A DNA stretch of 64,000 bases from Agaricus subrufescens. Taxonomy: Eukaryota; Basidiomycota; Agaricomycetes; Agaricales; Agaricaceae. The stretch's first letter is position 1. The number at the start of each line of letters is the position of its first letter. Below are positions 12,550 through 23,774 of this stretch, in pieces. Below the pieces are notes generated by a model. The model was not told the origin of the DNA and did not search any database. It saw only the letters and a list, made by a program, of their open reading frames with translations. The stretch is taken from positions 1,798,001-1,862,000 of the forward strand of contig CM057060.1 of NCBI GenBank assembly GCA_029945375.1. The letters are read 5' to 3'. The position numbers were made by a program, and so were the translations under genes.

Positions 12550-13029
12550 TGTTCCTTTTGTAAGCCGCCACGAAGCGATGTAAGACTTTACGACCGGGTG
12601 ATCAAATTGCAAAAATAAGGTTTGAATCGACACTAATAATGAAACCCTGTACGTATATGTGAGATCCGTATGAGTAATAATGTTACACCGCTCCTCCAAG
12701 AAGTTGAGGTGTTTTATGGATAACCACTCACAGCGGATTACATGACATCACATTATTTTGGGTGGTAGCGGGAGCCAACCAGAATCCAATAATGGGCAGA
12801 CTGCGCCAACAGTGCATTGATAGATTAGTTGTTTCATCCCAAAAAATGGAAGCAATTCAATCCCAATCGTCGAGGCGTTGACGAAACGAACGGAGTTTCT
12901 CATATTCAAAATATTAACAAACAGGCTCCAAAGTGGATATAAACCCACTCACTGAGCACCAAGTCCTCAGAAACTTTCTTCTCTCAAATCAATCGTCTTT
13001 GGCTACTCTACTACTCTCCAAGAACCACC
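12550..13029. other. Divergent promoter region between the small membrane protein and the metallothionein
   Basis: About 480 bp. It has a TATA box for the metallothionein (12938-12943). Frames on the minus strand here begin with TTG or GTG and are not convincing exons, although the small-protein gene could in principle extend into it. Confidence 0.4.
12938..12943 (+). promoter_or_regulatory. TATA box of the metallothionein gene
   Basis: TATAAA about 92 bp upstream of the metallothionein ATG at 13030. Spacing fits a short fungal leader. Confidence 0.5.
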
Positions 13030-13327
13030 ATGAACGCTGTAGGTGATGAAGATGTTCATGGTGGCATATGACACTGACCCTCACAACGAAAGATCTTTGA
13101 TATTGTCGTCGACCAAGCTTGCTCTAGCGGCAACTGCAAATGTGACAAATGCAGCGGGAACGCTAAGTGAGTCTTGGAATAATTCATATACTGTTCTACC
13201 CTGACAACACGATGATATTCCAGCTGCAAATGTGGCGATAAGTGAGTCTGAACCATCTTACACCATTCCTGGCCTGACAAGATGATATTCCAGCTGCCAA
13301 TGCGAGGCTGGCAGTTGCAAGTGTTGA
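13030..13327 (+). CDS. Metallothionein, 44 aa, four exons
   Basis: A Cys-rich metal-binding peptide that chelates copper, zinc or cadmium in the cytosol. No long open frame exists because the exons are tiny: 13030-13038 (9 nt), 13093-13166 (74 nt), 13224-13241 (18 nt) and 13294-13327 (34 nt), joined by introns of 54, 57 and 52 nt, all GT-AG. The ATG sits in ACCACCATG. The spliced product starts MNAIFDIVVDQAC and continues with C-x-C clusters NCKC, NCKCGDNCQC and GSCKC, giving ten cysteines in 44 residues. It resembles short ectomycorrhizal and agaric metallothioneins that begin with a similar non-Cys N-terminus. Introns 2 and 3 with their downstream exon starts are near-copies (about 75-bp period), so the Cys module was duplicated in tandem. 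Each copy stays in frame if the 18-nt exon is skipped. Confidence 0.85.
13164..13310 (+). repeat. Tandem intron-exon duplication inside the metallothionein gene
   Basis: Two units of about 75 bp, beginning TAAGTGAGTCT at 13164 and 13239. Each contains a complete intron ending GATGATATTCCAG, then a Cys-coding exon start CTGCAAATG or CTGCCAATG. The intron copies differ mainly in their middle. The pattern is direct evidence that an exon was gained by unit duplication. Confidence 0.75.
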
Positions 13328-13429
13328 GCGACCTCATTATGCTGCTTTGCAGATTGTATCACCGTAGTCCGATGTGTATGTGTATGCGTTTGAATGAATG
13401 AATGTATTGTGGTGCACATGGTTCAAGGG

Positions 13430-14860
13430 TCAAACACGGTGTACATTGAGTTCCCCTGCTGCAGGAGGTGGATTTGAGGAAGTTTGCGGTCTAGCTCCAA
13501 CAACGCACATACCTATATCTTCGTATCTTCGAGAACGCATAGGGTCTATCTCGTTTAACTGAGCCAAGAATGCTTGGCATTCATCTACCAACGCCTGAAC
13601 ATTAACACTCTCTTTGTGGCCCTTAATTAGCATACGCTTGTAATGAACAAGCGACTCCAAACACCCTATATATCACAGAAATCGAAGTTAATAACGAATC
13701 GTACAGCGTGCTTCGAGACATACATTTGCTGTCAGGCTGTTCCGCTAAAAGGTCAGCGATCACATTAATCTCCCGTTCAAGAACCTTTCTGCTGCTATCT
13801 TATTTCACCTAATCAGGACGGTGGAGCTTCACAAGGAGGACAGACTTACTGTCTCCAATAAGCCATCTGTGATAGATCCATACACTTTGGTCTTGGGGAT
13901 CGGTATACATCGCATCCCTAATGAGTTTGAACTCTAATGATCGTTGACCTTTACGTTCGCAGTTCAATTAAATCTGCAGACACGCACCATTTTCCCTGGA
14001 TTTTGGTTCATCAAGCTCGCCGTTGGACCAAAGAGACAAAAGAATCTTTGATCTTTGGTGCCAAGCGCTGAAGTTGGAGAAATTAGAGACGATTTTAGCT
14101 TTGGTATAGACGAGCTCCGTCTTTGGCTGCGGCGGCTTTGGAATTTGCGAAAGGATATATCTTCGATAATTCCAGGCGTGAACTTAAATCATCATCAGGG
14201 GGCAGTTTGGGAAGAACAGAACAAAGGACACACAATTTCTAGGATCCTTGTTAAGCATTTGTTCAACGACAAGCAAGTCTTTCTCCCAAGCAGCCTGTTT
14301 CCAACCATCTGCACCATCCTCCCCAGCAGGGGCGGGACCACTTGGAATGTTTTCAAGGCACCATCGTCTATGATTCCAAATCCAATAGACTTTGGGGTGC
14401 GTCTTTAGTGCACCCATCGTCATCCCTAAGTCGTCAGATAAGAGCTCAACAACCTGATCCGGCGTCCTTGGAGGAATCAATAGATAGGAGCGAACATTAG
14501 CAACGTTCCCACCTGTGAGGAAAGATGCCATGGAGGAGAATATTACGTCTGTAGTTCCAGACGGTGTAAAATTCTGGATTGAGTTGCAAAAGCTTAGCGG
14601 TCATGCGTAGAGCATCCTCTGACAGGTCATTCTGTTTTTTCTACTTCATATGATGATGAGCACTGGGATATAAGTGGGAAGCGGGAAACATACCCGCGAG
14701 AGGACTTGGTTAGTGAGTGCAAGGTAATCGGTTATCTTGGCTTGCTCTCTCTGTTTGCGTGCGAGAATATCATCGCGGGACTGACGAACGCGTTTGATTC
14801 CATGCTGGATAAGAGTGAGCTGATGAATTGAGGAACCGGGCAGGCAGCTGGACTGACCAT
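13430..14860 (-). CDS. BET4: Rab geranylgeranyltransferase (type II) alpha subunit
   Basis: Alpha subunit of the enzyme that attaches geranylgeranyl groups to Rab GTPases presented by the escort protein. The first exon appears to hold only the ATG (14858-14860), followed at once by an intron starting GTCAGT. Exon 2 reads HGIKRVRQSRDDILARKQ. Prenyltransferase-alpha repeats follow: NPKVYWIWNHRRWCLE-like (HPKVYWIWNHRRWCLENI), then DPQDQSVWIYHRWLIGD. The C-terminal helical part has ESLVHYKRMLIKGH and DPMRSRRYEDI, ending LNVHRV at 13430. Several short introns interrupt it. It is divergent from Syf1 with only 83 bp between start codons, so the two share a promoter. Confidence 0.88.
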
Positions 14861-14943
14861 GGTTGTGATAAGGAGAGCGTGGGAATGGTCGTGGAAGCGA
14901 TGCGGTGCTGTCTCCCTTCCAGCCAGAGGAGTTAGAATTCAAA

Positions 14944-17900
14944 ATGCCCGGAGAGCTCGTCTCGTACGACAGCTTCGTCTCTCTCTTCCCCCTCTCCCAT
15001 CCTGTTCCTTCTCCCCTCACTCATCCTGACCTGCTCACCCCCAAAGACCTCCACAGAGAGGAAGACCTCTTACGCAACCCAAACTCTTTTCGCGCGTGGT
15101 GGACAGCTCTCCAGGCGACACGGGAAGCCTGCGCCGCTCAACAGAAGCTAGAGGGAAGCCTTGACGTATCTGACGCTGCTCGCGCTCTTTTGGGTCCTCT
15201 GGCATCGCCCTTGGCTCGTCTCAACTTCCAGCGATTAACGTACTTGTACGAATCCGCTCTCGTGCACTTTGCTGGGTCTTTCAAGCTATGGAAATCCTAT
15301 TTGACTCTGCGCATGTCCTTTGTCTGCGGGAAGCCAGTCATTAGAAAGCGGGCTGGTGGAAAAAAGAAGCTACCCGAGATGGGAGATGCGCTCGAGGACG
15401 AACTCGAGGACTTGGAAAAGTGGGAAGGACCACTGGATCCAATTGTCGGTTGGGAGGAATGGAAGTTGTTGGCTGCGACATTTGAAAGAGCGCTTATGTA
15501 TCTTCCAAAAGTACGTCCAGTTGATTTAAAACGAGTTACTGTCTGCTCACACCTAGTCCAGTTGCCACGACTGTGGCTCATGTACACGTCGATCTTCTTT
15601 CATCCTGCTTGTCCGCCGAACCTTTCCCTGACACATGCGCGGCGCACGTTCGACAGAGCACTGCGCACACTCCCCCCGTCTCTACACGCGCGTATATGGA
15701 CGCGATACTTGCTTCTATCCGAAAGGAAAGGCGGCGCGACAGCCTTCTCCATCTACAGACGTTACCTCAGTGTCGACCCTTCGCTGTCAGAGCGATACGT
15801 TACGATTCTGCTGAACCCCGTGAATGCCGAGCCCCGGCCATTGGAAGCTGCTAAGCTTCTCCTACAATTGGCCCGAAAGGCTTCCAAAGGTCAGTATACC
15901 AGTCCGGAGGGCAAGAGCCCCTACCAGTTGCTAGAGTCCTTCATCGACGTCGTTGAGAAGTTCTCGGAGCAGGTTGGACTCGATGTGGAAGATACATTAG
16001 AATCCAATAAAGCAATCGCGGAAGCGGATTCCATGCAAGAGGTTTCAGAATCTAAGCCAGTCGATGGGTCTGGTGCAAATACTAACAATACTACGGAGGC
16101 TGTAGACCCTGATGAAGATCCTCTCAACCCCCGAAAACTCAATATCGAAGATATAATCAAAAAGGATGGTCTAGGTGTCTACAAAGATCAGGCAGGGCGG
16201 CTCTGGGTTGGACTGGCAACCTACTGGATAAAACGCGCTGAATTTGATAGAGCCAAGCATACCTTCGAGGCCGGTCTCAGCAGCGTCCTTACTGTCCGTG
16301 ATTTCAATCAAATATTCGATTCATATGGCGAGTTTGGGCAGTCTTTAATGGACGCACTCATGGAAAGCCTCAAGGAGGAGGAGGATGACGAGGAAATGGC
16401 TGAGACAGAGAAGGACCTTGATCAACAGATGAAGGACTTTGAAGAGTTGGCTGATAGAAGACCTTTCCTCCTCAACGATGTGATGATCAGGCGCAATCCC
16501 AACGATGTCCAAGAGTGGGAAAAACGTGTCGCTTTGTGGGGAGAAGACGACGAGAAAGTTGCCGAAACCTATACACAAGCATTCGAAACCATCAATCCTC
16601 GTAAAGCCACTCCCAACCTCCACCGTTTGTATATATCTTTTGCGAGGTTCTACGACGAAGGTGGTGTGTCAGGGAAAGCAGAGCCCGACCTACCATCTGC
16701 CAGAAAAATCCTAGAGAAAGCCACCAAAGTTAATTTCAGAGCTGTGGATGATCTTGCCGAAGTTTGGTGTGAATGGGCAGAGATGGAACTTCGACACGAG
16801 TACGTCTCCCAGATCTTAATGAATTTTCCATCATCATTATTAATCGTGACATACAGCAATGATGATGAAGCTATTCGAGTAATGCAACGTGCTGCGGCTG
16901 TCCCAAAGAACATCAAGGTCAACTATCATGATCATGTAAGTCTGGAATTTCCCATATTTGCGACACATTGATTGATTAAAAATCTTTTTCAAGTCGCTTT
17001 CTGTTCAAGCTCGCCTCTTCAAATCGTTGAAACTTTGGTCATTCTATGTCGATCTCGAGGAAGCTATAGGGACGGTGGATTCGACCAAGGCCATATACGA
17101 CAAAATACTCGAGCTGCGCATCGCCAATGCTCAAATTATCGTCAACTATGCTGCCTTCCTTGAGGAAAACAAATACTTTGAGGAAAGCTTCAAGGTGATT
17201 TATTTACTTGATCCCCAAAGGATGTGTACTGATATGCTCTAGGTTTACGAACGAGGTGTCGAATTGTTTACATTCCCCGTTTCCTTTGAAATCTGGAATA
17301 TCTATCTGTCCAAATTTATCAAACGTTATGTTAGTTATACCATCTCTTTTCCTTTCTGAATTTCTCATGCAGCATGTTTGTAGGGTGGAACAAAACTTGA
17401 GCGCGCCCGTGATCTCTTCGAGCAAGCATTGGAAAAATGTCCTGCCAAATCATGCAAACCCATATTTCTTCTATACGCCAAGTTGGAAGAGGAACATGGG
17501 CTTGCCAAGCGTGCGATGTCCATTTATGAGCGTGCGACCCAAGAGGTCAATGATACCGACAAGTTCGAGGTATGTAGCGTGAATCCAGTCTGGGACTCTC
17601 ACAATTGACACGACTCGAAGATGTATACAATTTATATTGCGAAAGCGACTGAAAACTTTGGGCTACCAGCTACTAGGCCCATATATGAACGTGCCATTGA
17701 AGGTGAGAACATCCCTCGTCAAATTAATTTGAGGTCTCTGACTCACGTTTTCTGTAGTTCTTCCGGACCGCCAGACAGCAGAGATGTGCCTTCGCTTTGC
17801 TGCCCTCGAGCGCAAACTCGGCGAAATTGACAGAGCACGGGCAATCTATGCGCATGCGTCACAATTTTGCGATCCTCGTATCAATTCACGCTTTTGGAGC

Positions 17901-18233
17901 GAATGGAATTCATTCGAAATCGAAACGGGATCGGAGGACACATTTCGGGAGATGCTCAGAATCAAACGAAGTGTTCAAGCTCAATTCAACACTGAAGCTA
18001 GCTATCTGGCTGCTCAAACTGTGGCTGCCGGACAGGGTAATCAAATATCGAAGGAGGATGGTGAGGAGCCGCAAGATGCTATGGCTGCTGCCGAAAAACA
18101 GGCAGGAAAGGGCCCTGCCTTTGTCGCTGCAAAGACGACTGGATCATTCAAACCCACGGAGAATAACGCCGCTCCTTCTGGGCAACCGAGTAATGCTGAC
18201 GAGATTCATATTTCTGATGACGAAGATATCTAA
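14944..18233 (+). CDS. SYF1: Pre-mRNA-splicing factor Syf1 (XAB2 homologue)
   Basis: HAT-repeat scaffold of the Prp19/NineTeen complex in activated spliceosomes. I choose the ATG at 14944 (MPGELVSYDSFVSLF); an in-frame ATG at 14905 would add 13 residues. HAT repeats show as ARLNFQRLTYLYESALVHF, FKLWKSYLTLRM, RARAIYAHASQF and AEVWCEWAEMELRHE. NPNDVQEWEKRVALW and the family's PLNPRKLNIEDII phrase identify Syf1. A short acidic insert with EEEDDEEMAE lies mid-protein. The C-terminus is a disordered tail ending HISDDEDI. Introns are few in the first 1.8 kb (one near 15511-15558) and more frequent after 16800. The gene is complete. Confidence 0.92.
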
Positions 18234-18344
18234 CTTGTGCATAATGTTATATCTCGATACAGCGTTACGGTCATTGTCAGCGTATATATTGTAGTGGTTT
18301 CTGGTATATCATTGCCTAGTTGACCTCGACTTGACAAGTGAGGA

Positions 18345-19213
18345 TTATTTACTTTCCCATCGTTCAATTTCCACACAGCATATATCCTCCCACTTGGCTT
18401 CCCATCCATCTTCTTGCAACCAGGGCTGTGCGACCCAACGGTCGATGATCTCTCGAGATTCCTGGAATGTTATTGAATGGTTATGCAGGGCATTCACAGA
18501 GTCCATATGAAAGTTCAGAGAGCGGTGGTATGGCACAATAATATCCGATATTGAGATTACTAGATTTTATAAGGTCAAGCGTTAACCAGCTTGCAATCGT
18601 ACGAGGGACATACCGAATCTTTCTAGTGACCAAGTCACCCAAAGAGGTTCTTGGCAGACCCATTGCCACCCTTTAGCTTTGTGGGCTTCCACCAAAATGG
18701 ATTCCAGAGATTCTATAAGAGAGTTGAGTTTGCGGAATTGCTTTTGCTAGAGACACAGTTTCAGTTTCAGGAATTTGGGGAAACAAGTGGACACGGCGCA
18801 CAAGCTTGACTATCATCGAATCTAGATCATTAATGCACTGGTCCATTATTTCTAGCTTGGGAGCGACCATGTGTTGGCGGGGTAGGCGATTTGGTATTCG
18901 GGCTATTTCATTGCTAATTTCCTTTGCGGATTTACGATGAACAGCAATTTGTCGAGGGCATAATGAAGGCGTACTCCAGATCAGTCCGAGTGTCCACTAG
19001 TTTTCTAAGCGATTTGAGCCCGTCAAATATAACAAGGTCTTCCCATGTTTCCGTTACAGAACGTATTTCCTGGAGACAAGTCCTAAGTTTCCGATGGTAT
19101 GTTGATTCGAGTGGTTTTGAGGGAGAGTTTGGAGTGGACCTGGGTTGTGTTTTTCGCTGTACAGGGGAAGAAGTTGGAGTTGAAGGACCACGAAATGAAG
19201 CTAGGCGGCTCAT
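18345..19213 (-). CDS. Conserved hypothetical protein, helical, with a C-terminal Trp-rich box
   Basis: Four exons splice into one protein of about 250 residues. The start is the ATG at 19213 (MSRLASFRGPSTPTSS), with a Ser/Pro-rich leader. Then come helical, probably coiled-coil segments: HRKLRTCLQEIRSVTETWEDL, EIARIPNRLPRQHMVAPKLE, MDQCINDLDSMIVKLQKQF and RKLNSLIESLESILVEAHK. The C-terminal part carries GWQWVCQEPLWVTWSLERF, IVPYHRSL and EDGWEAKWEDICCVEIERW, a Trp/acidic motif set that looks like a true domain. Splice sites are clean; the frame closes only if the first intron ends at TTAG. I do not recognise the family, and I infer a structural or complex subunit rather than an enzyme. It is divergent from Ssf1, 127 bp apart. 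Confidence 0.72.
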
Positions 19214-19340
19214 TTAACGGGATCGCGTGTATTTAAGATTAGGGCTAGATAAATGGAGGGGAGTCCAATGTTTGGCAGGCGACCCCGAAAACAACAAAAG
19301 CATCGGTTTGCCACAGATCTGCTGAATTGGAAAGTTTTCG

Positions 19341-20801
19341 ATGGGCAAACGCAGAAAAAACAGAACGCATCTCAAGGGTGCCAACGCACAAGACTCACGT
19401 CCCGACGGCGTCCCAAAATCATTTATTATAAAACATGGTCAAGTCGGCTCGTCGCTTGCGCAACTGGTGCGCGATATGCGGAAAGTCATGGAACCCAATA
19501 CTGCAAGTCGCCTCAAGGTGTGTACTCGATACTTACAGATTCCCAAAAATTGAAAAGTAATACTGTATCTTCCGTTTATCTAGGAGAGGCACAGAAACAA
19601 GCTGAAAGATTATCTCACTATGGCCCCTGCACTCCAAGTATCGCATCTTTTGGCATTTACTTTGACACCGCTTGCTCCATCTTTGAGGATCGTTCGGCTT
19701 TCCAATGGGCCTACCCTCAGTTTTCGGGTGGAACGATACAGCTTAATGAAAGATGTCCTCAAGTCAACGAGGAGAGCTCGGAGTGCTGGTATCGAGTACC
19801 TCACCCCTCCTCTTGTATGCCTTTTTCATTCTAGCTTTCGAGGTCCCCCTTTGTTGACTGTACGCCGCTTTAGCTTGTACTCGCATCCTTCCCTGCCCCT
19901 TCTCCTTCAACTCCCCCGCAGCTCTCTCTCTTGATGAAGTCTTTCCAAAGCCTATTTCCCCCTCTTTCACCCCAAACACTCTCACTATCCCAAGCTCGTC
20001 GAGTCGTCCTTGTCTCATACAATCAAGATCGAGGCACGATTGATTTCCGCCACTATATCATTACTGTAAAACCCTACGGTGTATCAAAACGCGTCCGTAA
20101 AATTCTCGAAGGCGGAACTTCTGTCCAGTCTTCTTCAGGTTTGCTTGATCTTGGCAACGAAAAAGATGTAGCGGACTTTGTATTGAGAAAACGAGGAGAG
20201 CCTGGGCCAGATGGGTATGAAAGTGCATCATCGGCGGAGAGTGTTGCTGGTGACGAAAATGCTGCTGTTGACCTTGCTGAGGATTATGTTGGAAGAAATA
20301 ATAAAAAGGGCCAGAGGAGAGCAGTTCGACTGGATGAAGTTGGACCAAGAATGGAGTTGAGGTTGATTAAAATTACAGAGGGCATCCCAGGAAAGGAGGG
20401 TGCTGTCATTTACCATGAATTCGGTATGTTTTTTCTTGAATATTGGAGTCGAATGCAATCTAAAATATTTTGTAGTGAAAAAATCCAAAAAAGAAGCCGC
20501 TGAACAGGCCTCCATGCATGCTGCCAAGGAAAAGCTTCGTAAAGAACGAAGAGAAGAGCAAGAACGTAATGTTCAGAGGAAGAAGGCACTAAATTCCAAG
20601 GATAAAAACGACATGGATGTTGATGATAACGAAGACGAAGGTGCCTCAGAACAAAGTGATGATGAGGGGGTCTGGGACGAAGATGAAGAAATTAGTGAAG
20701 GTGAAGATAGTGAGCAAGAAGAGAGCGAAGAAGAGAGTTCAGAAGACGAAGTGAGACCACCACCAACCAAAAGGCCTCGGATAAAAAGAAAACTTCGATA
20801 A
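19341..20801 (+). CDS. SSF1: Ribosome biogenesis protein Ssf1/Ssf2 (Peter Pan), Brix domain
   Basis: Nucleolar 60S assembly factor. The start is the ATG at 19341 (MGKRRKNRTHLKG). The Brix domain begins with PKSFIIKHGQVGSSLAQLV and RDMRKVMEPNTASRLK, continues KLKDYLTMAPALQVSHLLAF, LRIVRLSNGPTLSFRVERY and RVVLVSYNQDRGTIDFRHY, and ends with MELRLIKITEGIPGKEGAV. After the last intron (near 20425-20475) a Lys/Glu-rich tail VKKSKKEAAEQ leads into a long acidic run and the basic terminus KRPRIKRKLR. This is the standard Peter Pan layout. The 3' end faces the heme lyase gene, 54 bp away. Confidence 0.93.
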
Positions 20802-20854
20802 AGTTTATCTGTATTCAATATTAGGCTATACAGTAACTGCACTATCATCTATGT

Positions 20855-21597
20855 CTACACGGCTAATTTTCTATACCATGTCGAGAAAAAGCCGTGTGCC
20901 CTCATTTTTACACCTTCCCAATTATCTAAAGCTGGCCTAACATCCAAATAAAACGAGATATTTTCGGGAGACTGGGCGCTGCGACCTGTGTAAAAGTCAA
21001 TCACATATCGAATGCGCGTACCACAGCGGTCAACAGTCCAGTCGTGCCTATCGAAAGGTGCGGCATAGCTATGGGTGATCCGTCAGGCACCTCAATGGTT
21101 AGAAAAATGCGTTCACCTTACCCGAGCAACATATTCAAGCGTGCCTTGGGGCTCTTATCGTTGGGTCTGCCTTTGAAGTTGACCAGCTGTACACCTCCAC
21201 AGGCCTCACCTCCTCGTCCTGACTCCCACTTCATAATCTCCGCCCAAGCTCGCTCATTGACAGCATTATGGATGGGAACGACAGTTTTCATATCCGCGGC
21301 TCGGGGATTGTGGTCCTTTCGTGCCATCGCGGCGTAAAACTGGGCCTCGGATGGATAGACCCAATTGCCATCATTTGGCTTCGGAATCGAGGAAACTTCG
21401 CGGTCAGTAGAGAGAGAGGACTGAGAATTAGGCAGGCTCGGCGTGTTGGAAAAGAAGCGGCTCCATGTGGACCGCGCGGTGTGGTCAACAGGGCAGGCGT
21501 CCTGCGAGGCGGTCTGACGAGATGCACTGTGGTCGACAGGGCATGCGGAGGCAGGGGCAGCAGGGGGGACGTCGGGCGGGGACGAGGAGGGCGCCAT
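20855..21597 (-). CDS. CYC3: Cytochrome c heme lyase (holocytochrome c synthase)
   Basis: Mitochondrial intermembrane-space enzyme that attaches heme to cytochrome c. The start is the ATG at 21597 (MAPSSSPPDVPPA). The N-terminal region has two heme-regulatory CPV motifs, ACPVDHS and ACPVDHT. The core family blocks are WVYPSEAQFYAAMARKDHN, VPIHNAVNERAWAEIMKWE, VNFKGRPNDKSPKAR and PFDRHDWTVDRCGTRIRYV, then FYLDVRPALDNWEG. It has a single intron near 21060-21118. The protein ends WYRKLAV. Cytochrome c versus c1 preference cannot be decided from the sequence. It is divergent from the nitronate monooxygenase gene, 184 bp apart. Confidence 0.92.
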
Positions 21598-21730
21598 GGC
21601 CAGAAATTACTGCATCGGCAGCGCGTCGGCATGGGCCAATTGCACCCGCAACTCCCCCGGCAATTCCGGCAATTCCGGTAATCTCAACTATCCGAATGTT
21701 TCCCTGGCCTGCGACGGAACACAGAGCGAG

Positions 21731-21739
21731 TATATATAT
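21731..21739 (+). promoter_or_regulatory. TATA-like element of the nitronate monooxygenase gene
   Basis: TATATATAT about 45-50 bp upstream of the ATG at 21782, in the short divergent promoter shared with the heme lyase gene. Confidence 0.4.
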
Positions 21740-21781
21740 GTGTCCCCCCTTCCACGGGGTACACTGAGCGCCTTTGCAGCC

Positions 21782-23435
21782 ATGCCCTCCTCAGAGCCTG
21801 TCTTTTCTACTCCACTTACCCGCCTGTTCAAGATCAACCACCCTGTCATGCTTGCGGGGTATGTAGTCTGTCTTCGATAGTCATGCAAATAATAACGACC
21901 CTAGCATGAATGTGGCTGCGGGTCCAAAACTGGCTGCTGCCGTCACCAATGCAGGTGAGTATCGTTCTCTGCACTCGAAAATTCATGTTGCTTACCGTGT
22001 GCTGCAGGTGGTATCGGTGTCATTGGTGGTCTTCGCCAGAGCCCCCAGTTCCTCCAAGGGTCCATTGACGACATCAAAGCACACCTGGAAGACAAAAATG
22101 CCCCATTCGGTGTTGATCTCCTGATCCCCCAGGTTGGTGGTAGTGCCCGCAAAACCAACGTGAGTCCTCCGTTCTACGTTCAGCAGAGTTCACGCGTTGA
22201 ACTCTACACGATAGAGGGATTACACAAATGGACAACTTCCAGAGCTCATTGATGTCATTATCAGAAATAAGGCTGCTCTATTTGTCTGCGCAGTGGGAGT
22301 TCCACCTAAATGGGCCGTTGATAAGCTCCATGCTGCTGGTATCGCTGTTATGAAGCAAGTGTCATTACTGTTCCACGCTGGCAGGCTTATCTGACATTAA
22401 TTAATTAGCATGATTGGACACCCCAAAGTAAGCAAAGTTGTCAACCCTTTCGGCCCGATTTCTAACTTTTTGGTGGCTAGCACGTCGAGAAAGCCCTCGC
22501 AGTCGGTAAGGAGTACATCTCCTCTGGCACTTCGTGATAATTGATCCCTCGACATATTAGGCGTCGACATAATCTGTGCCCAAGGTGGCGAGGGTGGAGG
22601 TCACACTGGAGACACTCCATTTTCCATTCTCATTCCTGCTACCGTCGACCTTTGTAAAGGACACAAGAGTCCTCTGACAGGAGAGGATATCATCGTTGTT
22701 GCGGCTGGTGGCATTGCAGATGGCAGGGGCCTCGCCGCTTCTCTATCGTACGTTCGACTCATCCTTACTCCTTTCCCAAATTAATCACGTCGTATTCTCC
22801 CCTCATGAAGATACGGTGCCGCAGGTGTCTGGGTTGGTACACGCTTTGTCGCTTGTGTCGAAGCTGGCGCTCCCGCCAAACACAAAGAATTAGTTCTTAG
22901 CGCCGGATATGATGATACAATCCGCACTCATATCTATACTGGCCGACCCCTAAGTGTCCGAAAGACACCCTATGTACTCGATTGGTATGTATTAATCCCC
23001 CGTTTCTTGATAACTCTACCTCACGTATGGCGCAGGGAAAACAATCGAGCTGGTGAAATGGCGGGCCTTCTCGCAAAAGGCTTGGTTCCTCACGAAATTG
23101 AGCTGCAGAAACATCCAGAGAAACATATCCCAGGGTTGTCATGTAAGTGAACACCAATCCCACTTATCCAATCTTAATTAATATTTGTTTGAAGGGCTCA
23201 TGGGTCGTGTGGCTGGTTCTATTAAGGTATGCCTTCAGTACAATTCATCGGTTACACAGCCCATTCATAATCCATTCAGGATATCAAACCAGCTAAAGAA
23301 ATGTAAGCTCCCTCTTGAGTCTACTAACAACTTTTACTAACCCTGATCAGCGTGGACGAAATGGTTTCCACGGCAAGAAAGAGCATTGATGTTGCCAAGT
23401 CATATGAGATAGTCAAGCCCAAGGCGAAACTATAA
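21782..23435 (+). CDS. Nitronate monooxygenase (2-nitropropane dioxygenase family)
   Basis: FMN-dependent enzyme that oxidises alkyl nitronates such as propionate-3-nitronate. The start is the ATG at 21782 (MPSSEPVFSTPLTRLF). Spliced exons give the TIM-barrel blocks INHPVMLAGMNVAAGPKLAA, TNAGGIGVIGGLRQSP, PFGVDLLIPQVGG and ICAQGGEGGGHTGD. The last is the class I signature and carries the catalytic His. They continue VVAAGGIADGRGLAASLSYG and AAGVWVGTRFVACVEA, which bind FMN phosphate. The C-terminal lid has TGRPLSVRKTPYVLDWE and SWLMGRVAGSIKDIKPA. Around nine introns of about 50-60 nt break the gene, several close together near 22360-22560. The protein ends KPKAKL. There is no signal peptide, so it is probably cytosolic or peroxisomal. 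Confidence 0.93.
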
Positions 23436-23774
23436 ACTAGCAACAAGAAACGATATATGCACGCGGAATTTGTTGTTACTTTTCTTACCTTATTTTCATT
23501 TCGGACTTTACACTTCAATATACAAAAACGTGTAAGCACGTGTCTATATAAAGCACAGGCGGCAGCGAACGCAATACTACTTAACCCTGAGTTTTTCTCG
23601 AATCCTAGCCGAAGGGCCTCGTGATGACCCGTTATTCAGTCGTTCACCCATCTTTGGTACCAAATTAGGGTTCGTTCGCACCTCCGCCAGTTTGTTCCAT
23701 AGACGAAGGTGTTAGAGCTGCGTTAGAGTGTGCCTTTTTGTGTCCTCCCCCCCATCGCCGATTACCAGTCAACC
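23436..23774. other. Intergenic, promoter of the DUF3445 gene
   Basis: About 340 bp between two genes on the same strand. I see no further gene, repeat or RNA here. Confidence 0.4.

Noticed and set aside
12748..12948. 66-codon minus-strand frame as a possible first exon of the small membrane protein
   Set aside because: It starts with GTG, and no good donor leads into the 12549 frame. It remains possible but unsupported.
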